A stretch of 64,000 nt of DNA from Elmis aenea. Lineage: Eukaryota; Arthropoda; Insecta; Coleoptera; Elmidae. The notes below the pieces were generated by a model, which did no database searches, had not been told where the DNA came from, and saw nothing but the letters and a program-made list of their open reading frames with translations. The translations under genes were made by a program, and so were the position numbers. Positions 12,014-23,583 of this stretch are shown in pieces. The DNA lies in NCBI GenBank assembly GCA_947652605.1, contig OX393576.1:14782575-14846574 (forward strand). Direction: 5' to 3'. Each line of letters opens with the position of its first letter. Position 1 is the stretch's first letter.

Positions 12014-13117
12014 CAGGGTGTCCCCATTATACACGGCAAAAAAGTAGGTGCATATTCCTGAGTGAAAATGATGACCATTTGTCAAATATTTTGTTATCCG
12101 AAAATGCTTCCTTTCAAAGTTAGAGACCTCCAAAGTTGCAAGAAAAAAAATTCAAAAAATCGATTACGTCCTAGCCGTTTAAGCTAGAGCTATCAAACTT
12201 GGCCGAAATGTTTGGGTGTTTCCCATTGACTTTGTGGGATAATTAGAAAGAAAACACGTAATTGGAAGTATGATTTATAGTCAGGTCATCCGCTTACCAT
12301 CTTCAGAATTTTTTTCTCTGGAATAAAATTGAAAATGTCATTCGTCCATAAGAAAGTACGACTTAAGAGGAAAAAATTCGTCCCTCTTTGTTTTTTGCTG
12401 TAAACGTAGCCGTTTTCGAGAAAATTAGCGCTAAAGATGCATCGACAAACTCTGTTTATACACCTCAAATATTTTTTTTTACTAAACTTAGTTGGCTAAT
12501 GTCATGCTTGACTTAAGGCTTGTTCATAATAAACTAAGTGAATGTCGGCTTTCGTTTAGAGTATACAAGTTTGTGTATGACATTTTTAGAAAAAGGTTAG
12601 GTTATGAACAAGCCTTAAGTCAAGCATGACATTAGCCAACTAAATTTAGTAAAAAAAATATTTGAGCTGTATAAACAGAGTTTGTCGATGCATCTTTAGC
12701 GTTAATTTTCTCGAAAACGGCTACGTTTACAGCAAAAAAACAAAGAGGGACGAATTTTTTCCTCTTAAGTCGTACTTTCTTATGGACGAATGACATTTTC
12801 AATTTTATTTCAGAGAAAAAAATTCTGAAGATGGTAAGCGGATGACATGACTATAAATCATACTTCCAATTACGTGTTTTCTTTCTAATTATCCCACAAA
12901 GTCAATGGGAAACACCCAAACATTTCGGCCAAGTTTGATAGCTCTAGCTTAAACGGCTAGGACGTAATCGATTTTTTGAATTTTTTTTCTTGCAACTTTG
13001 GAGGTCTCTAACTTTGAAAGGAAGCATTTTCGGATAACAAAATATTTGACAAATGGTCATCATTTTCACTCAGGAATATGCACATACTTTTTTGCCGTGT
13101 ATAATGGGGACACCCTG
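12014..13117. mobile_element. Foldback element with 516-bp near-perfect arms, TA-flanked
   Basis: It begins CAGGGTGTCCCCATTATACA and ends with the reverse complement; TA flanks both sides. The arms 12,014-12,529 and 12,602-13,117 are equal in length and almost identical, around a spacer of about 72 bp. No transposase is encoded; the 60-aa frame near 12,286-12,468 lies in the arm and is not a gene. It sits inside the left arm of an older palindrome, whose right arm keeps the uninterrupted sequence. Confidence 0.85.
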
Positions 13118-13222
13118 TATATATAAAAAAGTGCATTTAGGTTTTTCGTAAAACAAAAAACTCTGTGTTTTCTAATGTACCTAATTAATATTAATTTTTT
13201 TCTACGACCACTAATGTAAATG

Positions 13223-13418
13223 ACTTACCGTACAGCCTGCGTGCATAGTAAGTGGGTCCTTGAGCACGGTAAGCAAAAAGCACAGTTTTTTAAAAGAAAT
13301 GATCAAAGTAGATTCACGTCAAACACTTACTGCATGCCTAGTAAGTGAGTTATAACGCACGGTAAGCAAAACGCACACTTGTCTAGAAATGTCAAAGTAG
13401 GCTTACGTCAAAATTGAC
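13223..13418. repeat. Two diverged tandem copies, about 100 bp each
   Basis: The copies at 13,223-13,320 and 13,325-13,418 share, in order, GC(G/A)TGC(A/C)TAGTAAGTG, GCACGGTAAGCAAAA(A/C)GCACA and ATCAAAGTAG / GTCAAAGTAGG followed by ACGTCAAA. They lie within the segment that interrupts the left arm of the old foldback. Function unknown. Confidence 0.6.
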
Positions 13419-13496
13419 AAGACAACGTAATTACATGTGAATATTAGCCAAAAAGCCGTTAAAATCGTAGGTATTATGTGATTGTAGAAAAAGTAA

Positions 13497-13632
13497 GGTA
13501 TATAACACGAGTTGTAAAGCAATTAAGCACCCGTGGTCCCGTGGAAATACGCACTCGCCGCTACGCGGTTCCGTGAGCAATTTTTCTACTCGTGCGTAAT
13601 ATGCTGCTTACAACTCTTGTTATGTAATATAC
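13497..13632. repeat. Short inverted repeat around a GC-richer core
   Basis: GTATATAACACGAGTTGTAA at the left and TTACAACTCTTGTTATGTAA at the right are imperfect reverse complements, about 135 bp apart in total. The core has CGCACTCGCCGCTACGCGG. It is a MITE-like unit within the insertion in the old foldback. Confidence 0.4.
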
Positions 13633-13879
13633 TATTAGTTTTTCAGTAATAATTGAAAGACAAAATTTATTGCAAAACACCGTTTTGACCAAAATCTGTA
13701 GTGCCTTGAAATTATGCTGTGACAACTGTCTAACCTAATGTCATTTACATTGTCATTTTGATTCGAAGTTTACATGTAATCTTCGTAGATTTTTATTTTT
13801 GCAACAAGATTATGATTTCATTTCAATAAAAAACATTGTATAAAATAAATAGAGAACAATTAAAGATAAAATCAGTTAA

Positions 13880-14110
13880 AACAAAAATACAGGAAAGGCA
13901 GCTGGGATGGTTGGGTCACATTTATAGAATGAAAGAAGAAAGGTTAACCAGAAGAGCATATGAAGCAAAAAGCAGCAGCGGATAGAAACATCAAATGGAA
14001 AGACATAAAAGGGCTAGCACAAGACAGAAAAACATGGAAGAAAATCAGCACAACACAACTCAACAGTCCTACACCTAACAGTAGAAGGACTCATGACTAA
14101 ATAATAAATA
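13880..14110 (+). mobile_element. Reverse-transcriptase tail fragment (non-LTR)
   Basis: The plus strand reads like the end of a LINE ORF2: an RQLGWLGHIYRMKEERLTRRAYE-type stretch, then a W-K-D-I segment ending in a stop, followed by an AATAAATAATAATAAAATAAA tail. The tail-like 3' end suggests this is a true 3' end of a 5'-truncated insertion. It has frameshifts and is dead. Confidence 0.6.
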
Positions 14111-14500
14111 ATAATAAAATAAATGTTTGATAAAATATAAACAACAATTCACAATAAACTTTACGTCAAAATGACAGTATAAGCGACATTAGGATGGGTA
14201 GTTGTCACAGCATAATTCTAAGGCTCTACTGAGCTTACAATTAGTCAAAACAGTTTTTTGCAATTTTCTCAATTTTCAGTCATTGGAAAACTATAAGTAT
14301 TCTTGAATACATTTGAAGACACAGAATTTTTTCTCTACAAAAAAACATAAATGCACTTTTTTCTAAAGTAATAAGGGGATATATTATACAACTTTTAAAA
14401 TTTTACCATTGAATTACTATGTTGCGTGATCCAATTTTACACTCTTTATTTATTATTTTCTAAATAAGACGAAGTTGCAACCGTTTTTCTAAATGGCACT

Positions 14501-15715
14501 ATACAGTTTCTTCTATATATTTCTTTATATTACATCTCTTCTTGGAATCGAGCTACGAAATCGGTTATATAAAGAAAAATCTGCATAATTTTGAACTGAT
14601 TTCGAATCTGTTTTCAGTTTTCGGATTACTCTAGCTGATTTACGATGATTAAACGAAAAAAAATTAATTATTTCTAATACGCCTTATGTTTTTGGGCATA
14701 ATTTTACGAAAATAAATATTTTTATCTTATGTTATATGCGGAATCGAACTGTCATTTGTTTTCTAATATATCTTCAAATGGTTTTTTGGCGATAATCAAC
14801 TTTTTAATTTCTTAACATGTTTTACATGCTGACGGTTCTTAATTTGAAAAGACTTATTACATTGTTGTGGTTCAGTATTAATTAGAGAATTAAAATTAAA
14901 ATTAGAATTATGTCTCGCATTCAAGAAGCAAATGACCGATGTCAATAAACTAAAGAACCAGACTAGGACTTGCACATTGCAAAGTAGTTACGTAAGACAT
15001 CGGAACCACTAGTGAACTATTAGACACATCTCAAACTGTTTCACATGTGTCAGATCGTATGTTATCATAATCAGTAATACACATATGGCACAAATGTTCA
15101 CGCGTTAAGTAAAAGTCATTAAAAACGCGTGTCTCCGATGACAGACTGCTGCTTCCGTAGTTGGTTGTTTAAAACCACGTCCAAACATTTTTAACAGTGC
15201 GTCAAGTGATCGCACGGACGCGTCCCGCGAGTGCGTTAAGTTGGCATGGAGTTTTGGGTGAGATGTGGAGTGTGATTTTGTAAAACGCAGGTACATATTT
15301 AATATTAAACATGTAATTATCTGTGATCTCTAAGGTAATAATAATCGTATAAAACGAGTCCCAGAGCTTATTACCACGTTTACTACCTCGTTTGATTTTA
15401 GTAACATCCCACCAGCTTCTTTTATAATATTGGAAAAAATCTACATCATTCCTATAATATAAAAAAATAATTGAAGATTTAATGCCTTTTCAAAAGAAAC
15501 CTTTTCCAACTGACACAGATATGGTTTTTTAAAAAATTGTTGATATCTGTTATTTTTCGTGTTCGTTATCATTTCTACCATAAAGACATTTTACTACATT
15601 TAATAAATATTTTCTCGAACTCAATGTCAAACTCTAAAAGTATCAAAAGGCAGTGAAGACAATCTTATTTATCAATACATATTATGTTACTATTTTATTA
15701 TTATTTTTATAAAGT
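14501..15715. other. Gene-free stretch with a slightly GC-richer patch
   Basis: About 15,100-15,300 is less AT-rich and gives a 63-aa minus-strand frame, but no domain or conservation signal can be seen. No repeat ends were recognised. Confidence 0.35.
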
Positions 15716-16250
15716 ACAAGATGATTTACCCGGCGTTGCACGGGCGACTACAATTTTAATTACTTTTTTAACTTGAATAAGCCCAATAATTCCAAATCAT
15801 ACACAAATGACATACTCTGATCAATCATCTTTTCATTTTCTTATAATTCCTTAAAAAATAACTATTTATTGCTTAAAAATTGAATAATCTCAAATTTATT
15901 TTCTTTCGTCCTGTTTCAATTCAAAAATGTACTAATAAAAATAATGCTTCATGTACATTTATTACTAATTGTATACAAAACAATCTTTACTTGAGAAATA
16001 CACCGTGCCGTATCGTGTTTTGACCAGGTATTTGCCGACGTAAGATCGAATCCCGTCCAAGTAATTTTTTTTTTTAAATTGGTAATATGTGCTTGTACTT
16101 AAAGTTTGGCGTTAGATCTGCAAGGTCCCAAATAGTAACTGTGCAAAATTTGGTCCTGATCGGTCAACGGACCTAGGATTCTATAGCGAACAAACAAACA
16201 AACAAACAAACAAACAAACACACAAACAAGCTCTTTTATATATATAGAAG
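15716..16250. mobile_element. SINE-like dispersed repeat with (CAAA)n tract
   Basis: It opens with a TACCCGGCGTTGCACGGG motif of the type seen at the ends of dispersed insect repeats. It contains AGATCGAATCCCG (16,043-16,055), close to a Pol III B box, and ends in a CAAA microsatellite at 16,188-16,229 plus a TATATATAGAAG segment. These traits fit a tRNA-derived SINE or a related composite, but no complete tRNA fold was found. Assignment is tentative. Confidence 0.35.
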
Positions 16251-16553
16251 ATAAGTATAAGTATAAGTTTTCATAGCCTTCTATAATACTTGATTTTTTT
16301 ATGTATATAATTGGTAATATAAAAGCATTTGAGCTGTTTATTTTGGACTTCCCTCACTTCCAAGAATAATGAATTTTTGTAAAAGTTTAGTAAACGGCTA
16401 ATATATCAGTTAAATTATCTTTATTTCTAATAACAACATCAAAATATTATGCTATTTTATTTAAATATTTATTATTCGTTTGATAAAATTCAAAGTGAAA
16501 CATTAAAAAAAAAGTTTTTCTAATGCAGTAAAAATTATAACACCAAAAAATTA

Positions 16554-16645
16554 ATTCGTTTCTATTCAAAAATATAAGGTTTGTTGGGCTTATTTTCAAT
16601 AATTAAAAAGTTATAGGGGTGCGACAGTCAACCTGAATCACCCCG
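16554..16645. mobile_element. Solo arm end of the CCGGGTGATTCAG foldback family
   Basis: It matches the right terminus of the foldback at 45,029-45,970: an AAGGTTTGTTGGG stretch, AATAATTAAAAAGTTATA, then GGGGTGCGACAGTC and a CACCCCG end followed by TA. No partner arm lies nearby, so it is a truncated copy. Confidence 0.55.
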
Positions 16646-16649
16646 TATA

Positions 16650-19600
16650 GAGTTTTTTTTCTATTCTAAAAATAAACAAGATTATCAAGGTGAAAATGAT
16701 CTTGGTGATAACCAGAAACCCAAATTTTAGGGACTTTATGATTATGTTGATTGTAATCTTAAGAGCTACAAAGTGGGTCAAACTGGAACGAACTCGTATA
16801 ATTTTATGTGAATCAAAACCAGAAAAATTTACCTTGAATTTTGTCGAAAAACTTTTTTTTTCCAAGTTACGTATTAACACAATATGGGTATCATAAAAAA
16901 CAAAATTTAAAAAATTAAGCAGTGTTTCTAATAATTGTAAGTTGAATATTAAATTCTCAATACCATAACAAATTTATTTGCTGATTCTTTTTTTTTCAAA
17001 TTTGATATATTGGTACAGTTTACCATATTTTATAATTAATACATTTTTATTTTAACCTAAAATATTGAATTTGGTGCAAAACAAATATATTAGAAAACAA
17101 AAAACAAAAACATTGATTAGACCGATTAAAATATTGAAAACCTCCTTAGTTTTTTATTTTTGATTAATTAATTTTTATTTGTATGTACCCTAAAACAGAT
17201 ACATAAAATACCTGTAACTTACTTTTCCTTTTTGTTGTACAATGTGAATCACACTTTAAATAATTTTATTTGATAACTTTGTGACACGAACAAGCCATTT
17301 TAAAAATAAAAATAATACTATTCTACTCAGCACATTTGACAATTTAATTAAGTGTACCAAATAACTCATTAATGTCCATTAAACTCGACCGCTACAAAAC
17401 CATACATCATGTGTAGTATAATTCATGCAGTTAAGTTATAAGCGTACTTTTAATTTCCTCTCTATCATTGTATTAATTCTTTATGCGACCTAAAAACTTG
17501 CGTAACTTTGAAATATAAACTTAATCAAATTAGACCATTTTTAGCTTTAGAAAGCTCCCAGTCAATGTGACAATCTTTAATGAAAAAACAGCTGTGAGAT
17601 GTAACAAATTATAATTATGTACCTATGTAAAAAAGTAAATTAAGATTATATTGAAAATTTAAAGGTCTATAACTCGAAATCGATAACGATCGAGTTTTGG
17701 ACATTTTTTGCTTAAATTGACTCAAGGAACATGCTCCTTAAGTTTGGCCGTTTGGTTATGCAACACCCTGTATAGACGTCAATATTAAACAAATACTTTA
17801 CCACAATTTTGTTACAATAGTAAAAATAACAAGCAATACCAAACAAAACATACGCAGGCAAATTTTCATTTCTTTTTTAATTTTTTGCTTCTTTTTTCTG
17901 GAGCCCTATGGCACCCGCGCCCAGGCGTGGAGTCCATACCTAAGGCCCGGGTGCACAGTACGCTCTACGCCGTCGGTGGCCGGCCGTGGTTGTATTTAAA
18001 GTTTAGTAAAATGGATTGAATGTTAGAAATATCCTGTGTATTCATTTAAAAGTTCATAGTCAACAAACACCTTAAAATTATAGTCAAATAAACCTCCAAA
18101 TAAATTTGTTTTGGAATTGTTAAGTTGTCAAATGAAAGTTTTCGTGAAAAAAAAAAACAATTAGGTATATAAAATTTGTCTCTTTATGTTAATATTTTTT
18201 AATCTTTTAAACAATTTAGATTAGAATCCAAAAAAATTGTACAGTGTGTTCTGTTTAAAGGAACAAAGCTGCTAACGGTGCGTGGAGACAAAACACTCGT
18301 TAAAGTTAAACATAATTTTAGGTTGTGCCACAAATAGCCATAAACAACTATTGCACAAAACAGTTTTGTATCTCTGCTAATAAAGCAGCTGTCGAGTACT
18401 TCGTCTTTACTGCACAGCTTAATTTGAGATTTCGCTGCATTCACGCCATGAAAATGAAAATTTCTAAATGTTAAACTAAGTATTCGTTTAAGACAAAACA
18501 AAATATAATTTCGCAAATGAACGTAACAACTTTACAATTTCTTTATACAGAATTAATTCTTTATAAGATAGAAATACGAAAATCGCCAAAGATAAAACGA
18601 TGTTGCATTTTTAATGTCAGCATTTTTGTGCCACCCGTTTAAACGAGCAAAAATGTTTGTGCATAGTACGTCACTTCGAAGAGATGTTTGTAAAAGAACT
18701 TAATGAAGAGAAACAATATAATATAATGCCAGAAACGTGTAAATTTTACTTTCTAAACAAGAATAAGACTCAATTTAAAAAATGTTTACAAAATTAGACT
18801 GTATTCTTACTGCATGTAACAAAATTTCTTTTGAGGAACAGAAACAAATTAAAAGATTGCTGAAAACGAATCTAATGTTAAACACCTGTACATTTAGAAA
18901 TGAAATTGTCGCAAGAATGTTTAATTTCGTAGATAAAACCACCTCACTTGATAATAATTGTAGGCATATTGCACAAACATATCAACTTTTGTTATTGTAA
19001 TTGTTCAATTCGAAACGCATATTAACTGTCATAATCAATTTGAAATTTATTAGGAGAATGAAGATTAACTTTGATTTATAGCAGTTAAAAGGTTGAAAGA
19101 AATGTAATAGTACGCATTTGTTTTGGAGCCACCACGATTAATATCTGGAATGGAGCTCTCTATTTAATGTGATTAAAAGACCACATGTTACTTAGATGTA
19201 AAGTGAGTATGACGTCATATTATTAAGGAAACCAAATTCAATTTTGATACCTTTTGTAAAATGACGCTTACTTTATTACACAGAGGGTAATACTCACTAC
19301 TTTGTTAACAGAGAAAGAATGTTTTTTTTTTTTTTTTAAGGAAATTAAAGCAATATTATAAGTACCAAAATAGCAAATATTGGCAAATCGTTCTCATGGA
19401 CTTCCGCGTTCAACAGGCAACGCATTTCCCTTAGTTAAAACCACGGCTATTATGGTTTAAGTGACATTTCATCTCACTTGCAAAGGACATCTTCAGGGTA
19501 CTACATTAATAGATCCTGCGCACTGTACAGTAATTCAGATTTGTTTTTATTTTCTCTCCTGTTTAATAAAGCAGACAACATGATCGGTAAGATTTATATT

Positions 19601-19757
19601 TGAGTTGGAAAACGTTTAGTGGCAACAAATTTTTGGGATAGGCCATAAAAAAAAGATCAAGACAAATATTGGCTTTAAAACAATACAATATTGGCCATTT
19701 GCACATTTAAAAAACACACTCACTTAAATAATTGTTAAATATGTGACCATTACCTAT
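16650..19757. other. Gene-free stretch with one GC-rich patch
   Basis: Mostly AT-rich. A CACCCTGTATAG terminus near 17,764 marks another eroded foldback end. About 17,895-17,990 is an isolated GC-rich patch with no recognisable gene. The 105-aa minus frame at 18,199-18,516 shows no domain and is not accepted as a gene. Confidence 0.4.
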
Positions 19758-19758
19758 A

Positions 19759-20554
19759 CAGAGTGAATGATTGGGACCGTGCATTAGAAATACTTATATG
19801 AAGAATGAAAAAGATTATTGATCAGAAATGTTGGTTATGACCGCAATGACATATGATCTGTTTAATGAAAATAAATTCAAGTTGGCGATACTTCCGGAAA
19901 TACCGGAAGTTAACAACAACTTTGTTATTTCAAATACAATGGTCTATTTTTTATTGCATTTTTCGATTTAACACGATATTTTAGAGGGACTTTTGACGGC
20001 ATTTTTTATACCTAAGTGCAGTCGTTTTCTAGATTTTTGGACTTAAAAAAAAAAATAGATTTTCATTGTGATGCCGACATTTATGAAGCGAAAACGCTCA
20101 AATTGAGACTATGCATAGAAGAAACCTTGAAGTTCATACTGGAATTTTCGCAATCGATGCATTACTTACAGGGTGTCCAAAATTAAATATTTTTTAATAC
20201 AAATTTAGACCACAAACCCAATGCCAAAAACTTTTTTTTATTTTCTAATGCAAAATTACATTCTGCATCAATCTGTATTAGCATTTCCTATACCTATCTG
20301 CAATAATTTTCAAGTTATTAAGAATTTTTATAAAGTTAGGAGAAAATTCTTACATTTTTAAATAGTAAGCCTTGGAAATGACAACAAATGCCAATAATAA
20401 TAACTGTCAACCACTTTTATTGCGTTTTCCATTTTTTCCTTAAACAGATCATACGTCATTATGGTCATAATCAAAATTTCAGATCAATGCTATTTTTCAT
20501 TCTTCATATATTTCTAATGTAAGTACGTATGTACGGTCCCAATCAATCACCCTG
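19759..20554. mobile_element. Foldback element, TA-flanked (796 bp)
   Basis: It starts CAGAGTGAATGATTGGGACC and ends GGTCCCAATCAATCACCCTG, with TA on each side. Inner arm segments pair too, for example around ACATATGATCTGTTTA near 19,850 and TAAACAGATCATACGT near 20,443. No coding capacity. Confidence 0.7.
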
Positions 20555-20556
20555 TA

Positions 20557-21613
20557 CATTTTATCGCAATTAACACACGAAGGTTTGAGTACCTGGACAA
20601 TTAAAATTTATAATCTTATTTTGTTTTACAATTATCTCTATAGCCGAACAAAAAACCGCCTACTTTTGTTTAAAAAAATATATAATAAACATTAAATACT
20701 CGATAAAAGCAACTTCGAGAAAAGTAACCGTTGAAAAAGCAACTTTTTTTCAATGCAAATGCAACTTTAATTTTGTTTTTACCTTTTTAAAAAGATTATG
20801 ATTCCATTTTTCTTCATTTCTAATAATAAATGAATTTTAATTCAAATTATTTCAAAATACTGCACCTAATTTGACAAAAGCAACAAAATTCGAAAAAACA
20901 ACTATTACAACCAAAATCGATTCGGAAAGTTGGTTATATCGAGTATTTAGTGTATAACCCAAGATATGTAATTGACACAGGACCAACTTTATTTTTTAAC
21001 GGACAGCAGATTTTTACCACAATTTTAAACCGTTGCAAAAACTATTTTAATTGACCTGTTAAATTTTCCTCCATTTTTTCATCAGATTCAAATCGCCTTC
21101 CTTTAAGACTTTTTTTTAAATTAAGGAATACATTTAAAAAATGCTAAATCAGGGTTATGAAAAGAATACCGTAGCTCAACAAAACAAGAATTCTGGATAA
21201 TTTTTTAAAATTTGCAATAACCGTTGTGAAAAAAATAATTTTTAATGTCAAAATTTATTTATCCATTTCTCCTGCAAAGCAATTTTAAAATTTTGAATAG
21301 TTATACCATAAAATTCTCCTATAATAATTCAACAATTATTGTTGACCCCTTCTACATTTATCAATCATAAGATTGTAGCCATCCATCAGTTTTGTTTTGT
21401 TTTGTTTTTCGGGTAAGCAGTCCTTATAAACTCACTCCATGGAGAGCCGCAGTACCATACTTCTCTTCTTTAAAAAAAAAATAATATCGGTTTCTACTGC
21501 TTTAAAACTTTCTTGAAAAAATATCTTTCTGCCAAGTCTTTGCGATATCGAAGGCACGGACACTTTTTCTTATCAAAATTAAATGTAAAATATTCAAAAT
21601 TGTTGTTTTAGAT
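20557..21613. other. Gene-free stretch
   Basis: AT-rich, poly-A/T tracts, nothing recognised. Confidence 0.4.
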
Positions 21614-21827
21614 CAGGGGTTGCACTGGCCGTCCGCGGGCCGAATGCGACCCGCGAAGGCTCTATATCCGGCCCGCGACCTCAAGAATTGAATTAAAAAC
21701 CGTCGCTACTACTACTACAAAACTTTAAAAAAGATGCTGGTGACCTTAAAAAAAGGTCCTCACTTCAATACGGCCCGCGTTACTCACACATCTAACTCCT
21801 CGGTAACATTTTAGCTTGCGACCCCTG
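21614..21827. mobile_element. Non-autonomous hAT-type element (214 bp)
   Basis: The ends are CAGGGGTTGC and GCGACCCCTG. An 8-bp direct repeat, TTTTAGAT, flanks the element exactly (21,606-21,613 and 21,828-21,835). The termini and the 8-bp duplication are standard for hAT transposons. The interior is GC-rich, with several CGGCCCGCG-like words, and encodes nothing. Confidence 0.8.
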
Positions 21828-21835
21828 TTTTAGAT

Positions 21836-23418
21836 ACTTAACATTCCTTACCGATAATAAACTTTCATTGAGCGATCAGTTAAAACTAAATGTCAGCTTT
21901 CTTTATCGTTTCTAATGTTGTTGCCTCCAGATGTCTTCCAGACCTTGGTTCATCTGGGACTGATTCTCTGTTTCATTTAAACTAGTATTTTACTTTCATT
22001 CTTTCGAGTATATGTTTAGGTACATTACTCTCATTTTCAAAAATTTTATCCTTCTATAGTCGAGATCGATTTAACTCAGTTTGACAACACAGAAATCACG
22101 ATCAAAATGTTGGTAATCATTTAATTTAAATTCAATTTAATAGTTAAGTTTATAAATATCATAGCAACCTGACAAAACAAAATTCAAACTGTCACTTTTG
22201 TTTTTTATGGCTAAAATATTATGCTTCAGATGAACTAATTTTAAATTTTTAGGCTTAAGATCCTAGATATTACCTCACTTAATATAAAATCGTTTTATGT
22301 AATTTTTTCCCGAAATTCTAAATTCTAATATTGATTCCAAATTTGCAATTTTTGTATTACCTCCTTAAGATACGTTCATATTTTTATGCTTTAAAAGCTT
22401 TTAGTAATTTTCTAAAACACCGACAAGAATCTGTATCAAAATTAATTCCAACGTGCTTGAGACCAGTTGAACTAATTTAATATATTTTGTCCTCATTAAT
22501 CAATTGTGGAAGATACAATTCACTTGCAAAAAATTATAAGCACACTTGTGATATACATCTATAATTTAACATTTTCTATTAAAAACCCGGATGAACCAAC
22601 GTTCGTTACTTCTAAATTAGATTTGTAAGATACAGTTTGACTTTGGAATTAATGTAATTTTTGTATCAAATTATACTTATATCTGTGTCAATTTGAAACA
22701 TGAACATAATTCACTTTAAATAAACTTTCTTTAAAACTAGTTAATTGTAGTTTAAATAAGGGATTTGTTTAGGATCGTAGACACTGCAAAATTTAGACGC
22801 CATAACTCTGATCTTTTTTACCTTTTCGTATACTTAATAACACCTGAACCAAAGCTCTCTGGATAAAAGCTCTTCATTTTTTATCCGCATTAAGGACCGT
22901 AAATAATAAATGAAAAATTAATACATTGGAAGTCTACTCATAATCGTCGTTCAGGTTCATGTTTTTGAAAATTGTTTATTTTCATTTAATAATAATTTTT
23001 AAAGCATTACTTAGACTATCGTAAATAAAGAATGTGGACTAAAATTGCCTGTCAAGCATTGTGGGATATTTTTCTGTTTCTGATGTTTAGCTAGGGCAGT
23101 TCCTGTTACCTATAACGCTAATTACGGAAGTTCTAATTCAACAAAAGCTTTAACAACGATTTGAACTATCACCTGCTGCTAACTGTCTTATACAATATTT
23201 TGTTGATTATGATTGTTTTTATTGATACTTAAAATACATCCACCTTTATTACAAAAAAAAATTGTAAAACTGATAAATTTAAATACCGAAGCCTGTTTGA
23301 ACCTTACTTTGTATTTTAAAAGGAAGATTACATTTAAGGAAAATATGATAGTATCCTACACATTCATGATTTATTTCCTTACTGTTAAAATACTCGGTTT
23401 TAAATAAAATATTTTTAG
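21836..23418. other. Region upstream of the collagen gene
   Basis: No gene or repeat was recognised. The collagen promoter must lie here or further upstream if 5' UTR exons exist. ATTTTTAG at 23,411-23,418 could be the acceptor of a 5' UTR exon carrying the start codon, but no TATA box or initiator can be assigned with confidence. Confidence 0.35.
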
Positions 23419-23435
23419 TGTCGCCAAGAAGCTTG

Positions 23436-23459
23436 ATGGTGGGTTCCAAGGGAAAATAA
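23436..23459 (+). promoter_or_regulatory. Short upstream ORF before the collagen start
   Basis: A seven-codon frame (MVGSKGK, then TAA) lies 27 bp before the proposed collagen ATG at 23,487. If the transcript includes this stretch it could damp translation. Transcript extent is unknown, so the role is conjecture. Confidence 0.3.
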
Positions 23460-23486
23460 ACGACGATCGATCTGTGGGACCAAGTC

Positions 23487-23583
23487 ATGTATTTACGGAT
23501 CCGTCTGAAGATAACTACGTATAAATTTTTGTGGATTTTCCTTTATTTTACTTCACTACAACTTGTCTGTTTAGGACAACATG
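23487..23583 (+). CDS. Collagen exon 1: signal peptide
   Basis: From ATG the exon encodes 32 residues: a basic N-region (MYLRIRLK...), a hydrophobic core around FLWIFLYF and a small-residue C-region ending near VCLGQ. It then stops in phase 1 at G|GTAAGA. Joining it to the first TSPN exon 6 kb downstream restores a GAT codon and keeps the frame, giving ...[13 protein letters not shown]. It is chosen because the downstream exon has no start or signal of its own and this is the only in-phase signal-like exon I found. An intervening exon cannot be excluded. Confidence 0.6.

Larger units (their letters stand above)
11880..14500. mobile_element. Old large foldback complex with nested insertions
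   Basis: Left-arm pieces at about 11,900-12,013, 13,118-13,190 and 13,630-13,790 are reverse complements, in order, of one continuous right arm at about 14,160-14,460. Examples are the ATGCAACATAGTA, AAAAAAGTGCATTTA and TATGCTGTGACAACT stretches and their counterparts. The left arm is therefore interrupted by the foldback 12,014-13,117 and by about 440 bp at 13,190-13,630. The centre holds a retrotransposon fragment (13,880-14,110). The outer limits are uncertain because the arms fade out. Confidence 0.6.

Noticed and set aside
15105..15296. 63-codon minus-strand frame in a GC-richer patch
   Set aside because: Too short and without motif; the base composition alone explains the lack of stops.
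16043..16055. tRNA gene at a B-box-like motif
   Set aside because: No acceptor, D or anticodon stems could be built around it.
18199..18516. 105-codon minus-strand frame as a gene
   Set aside because: It has no recognisable domain, no splice or start context, and a composition like the surrounding AT-rich DNA.
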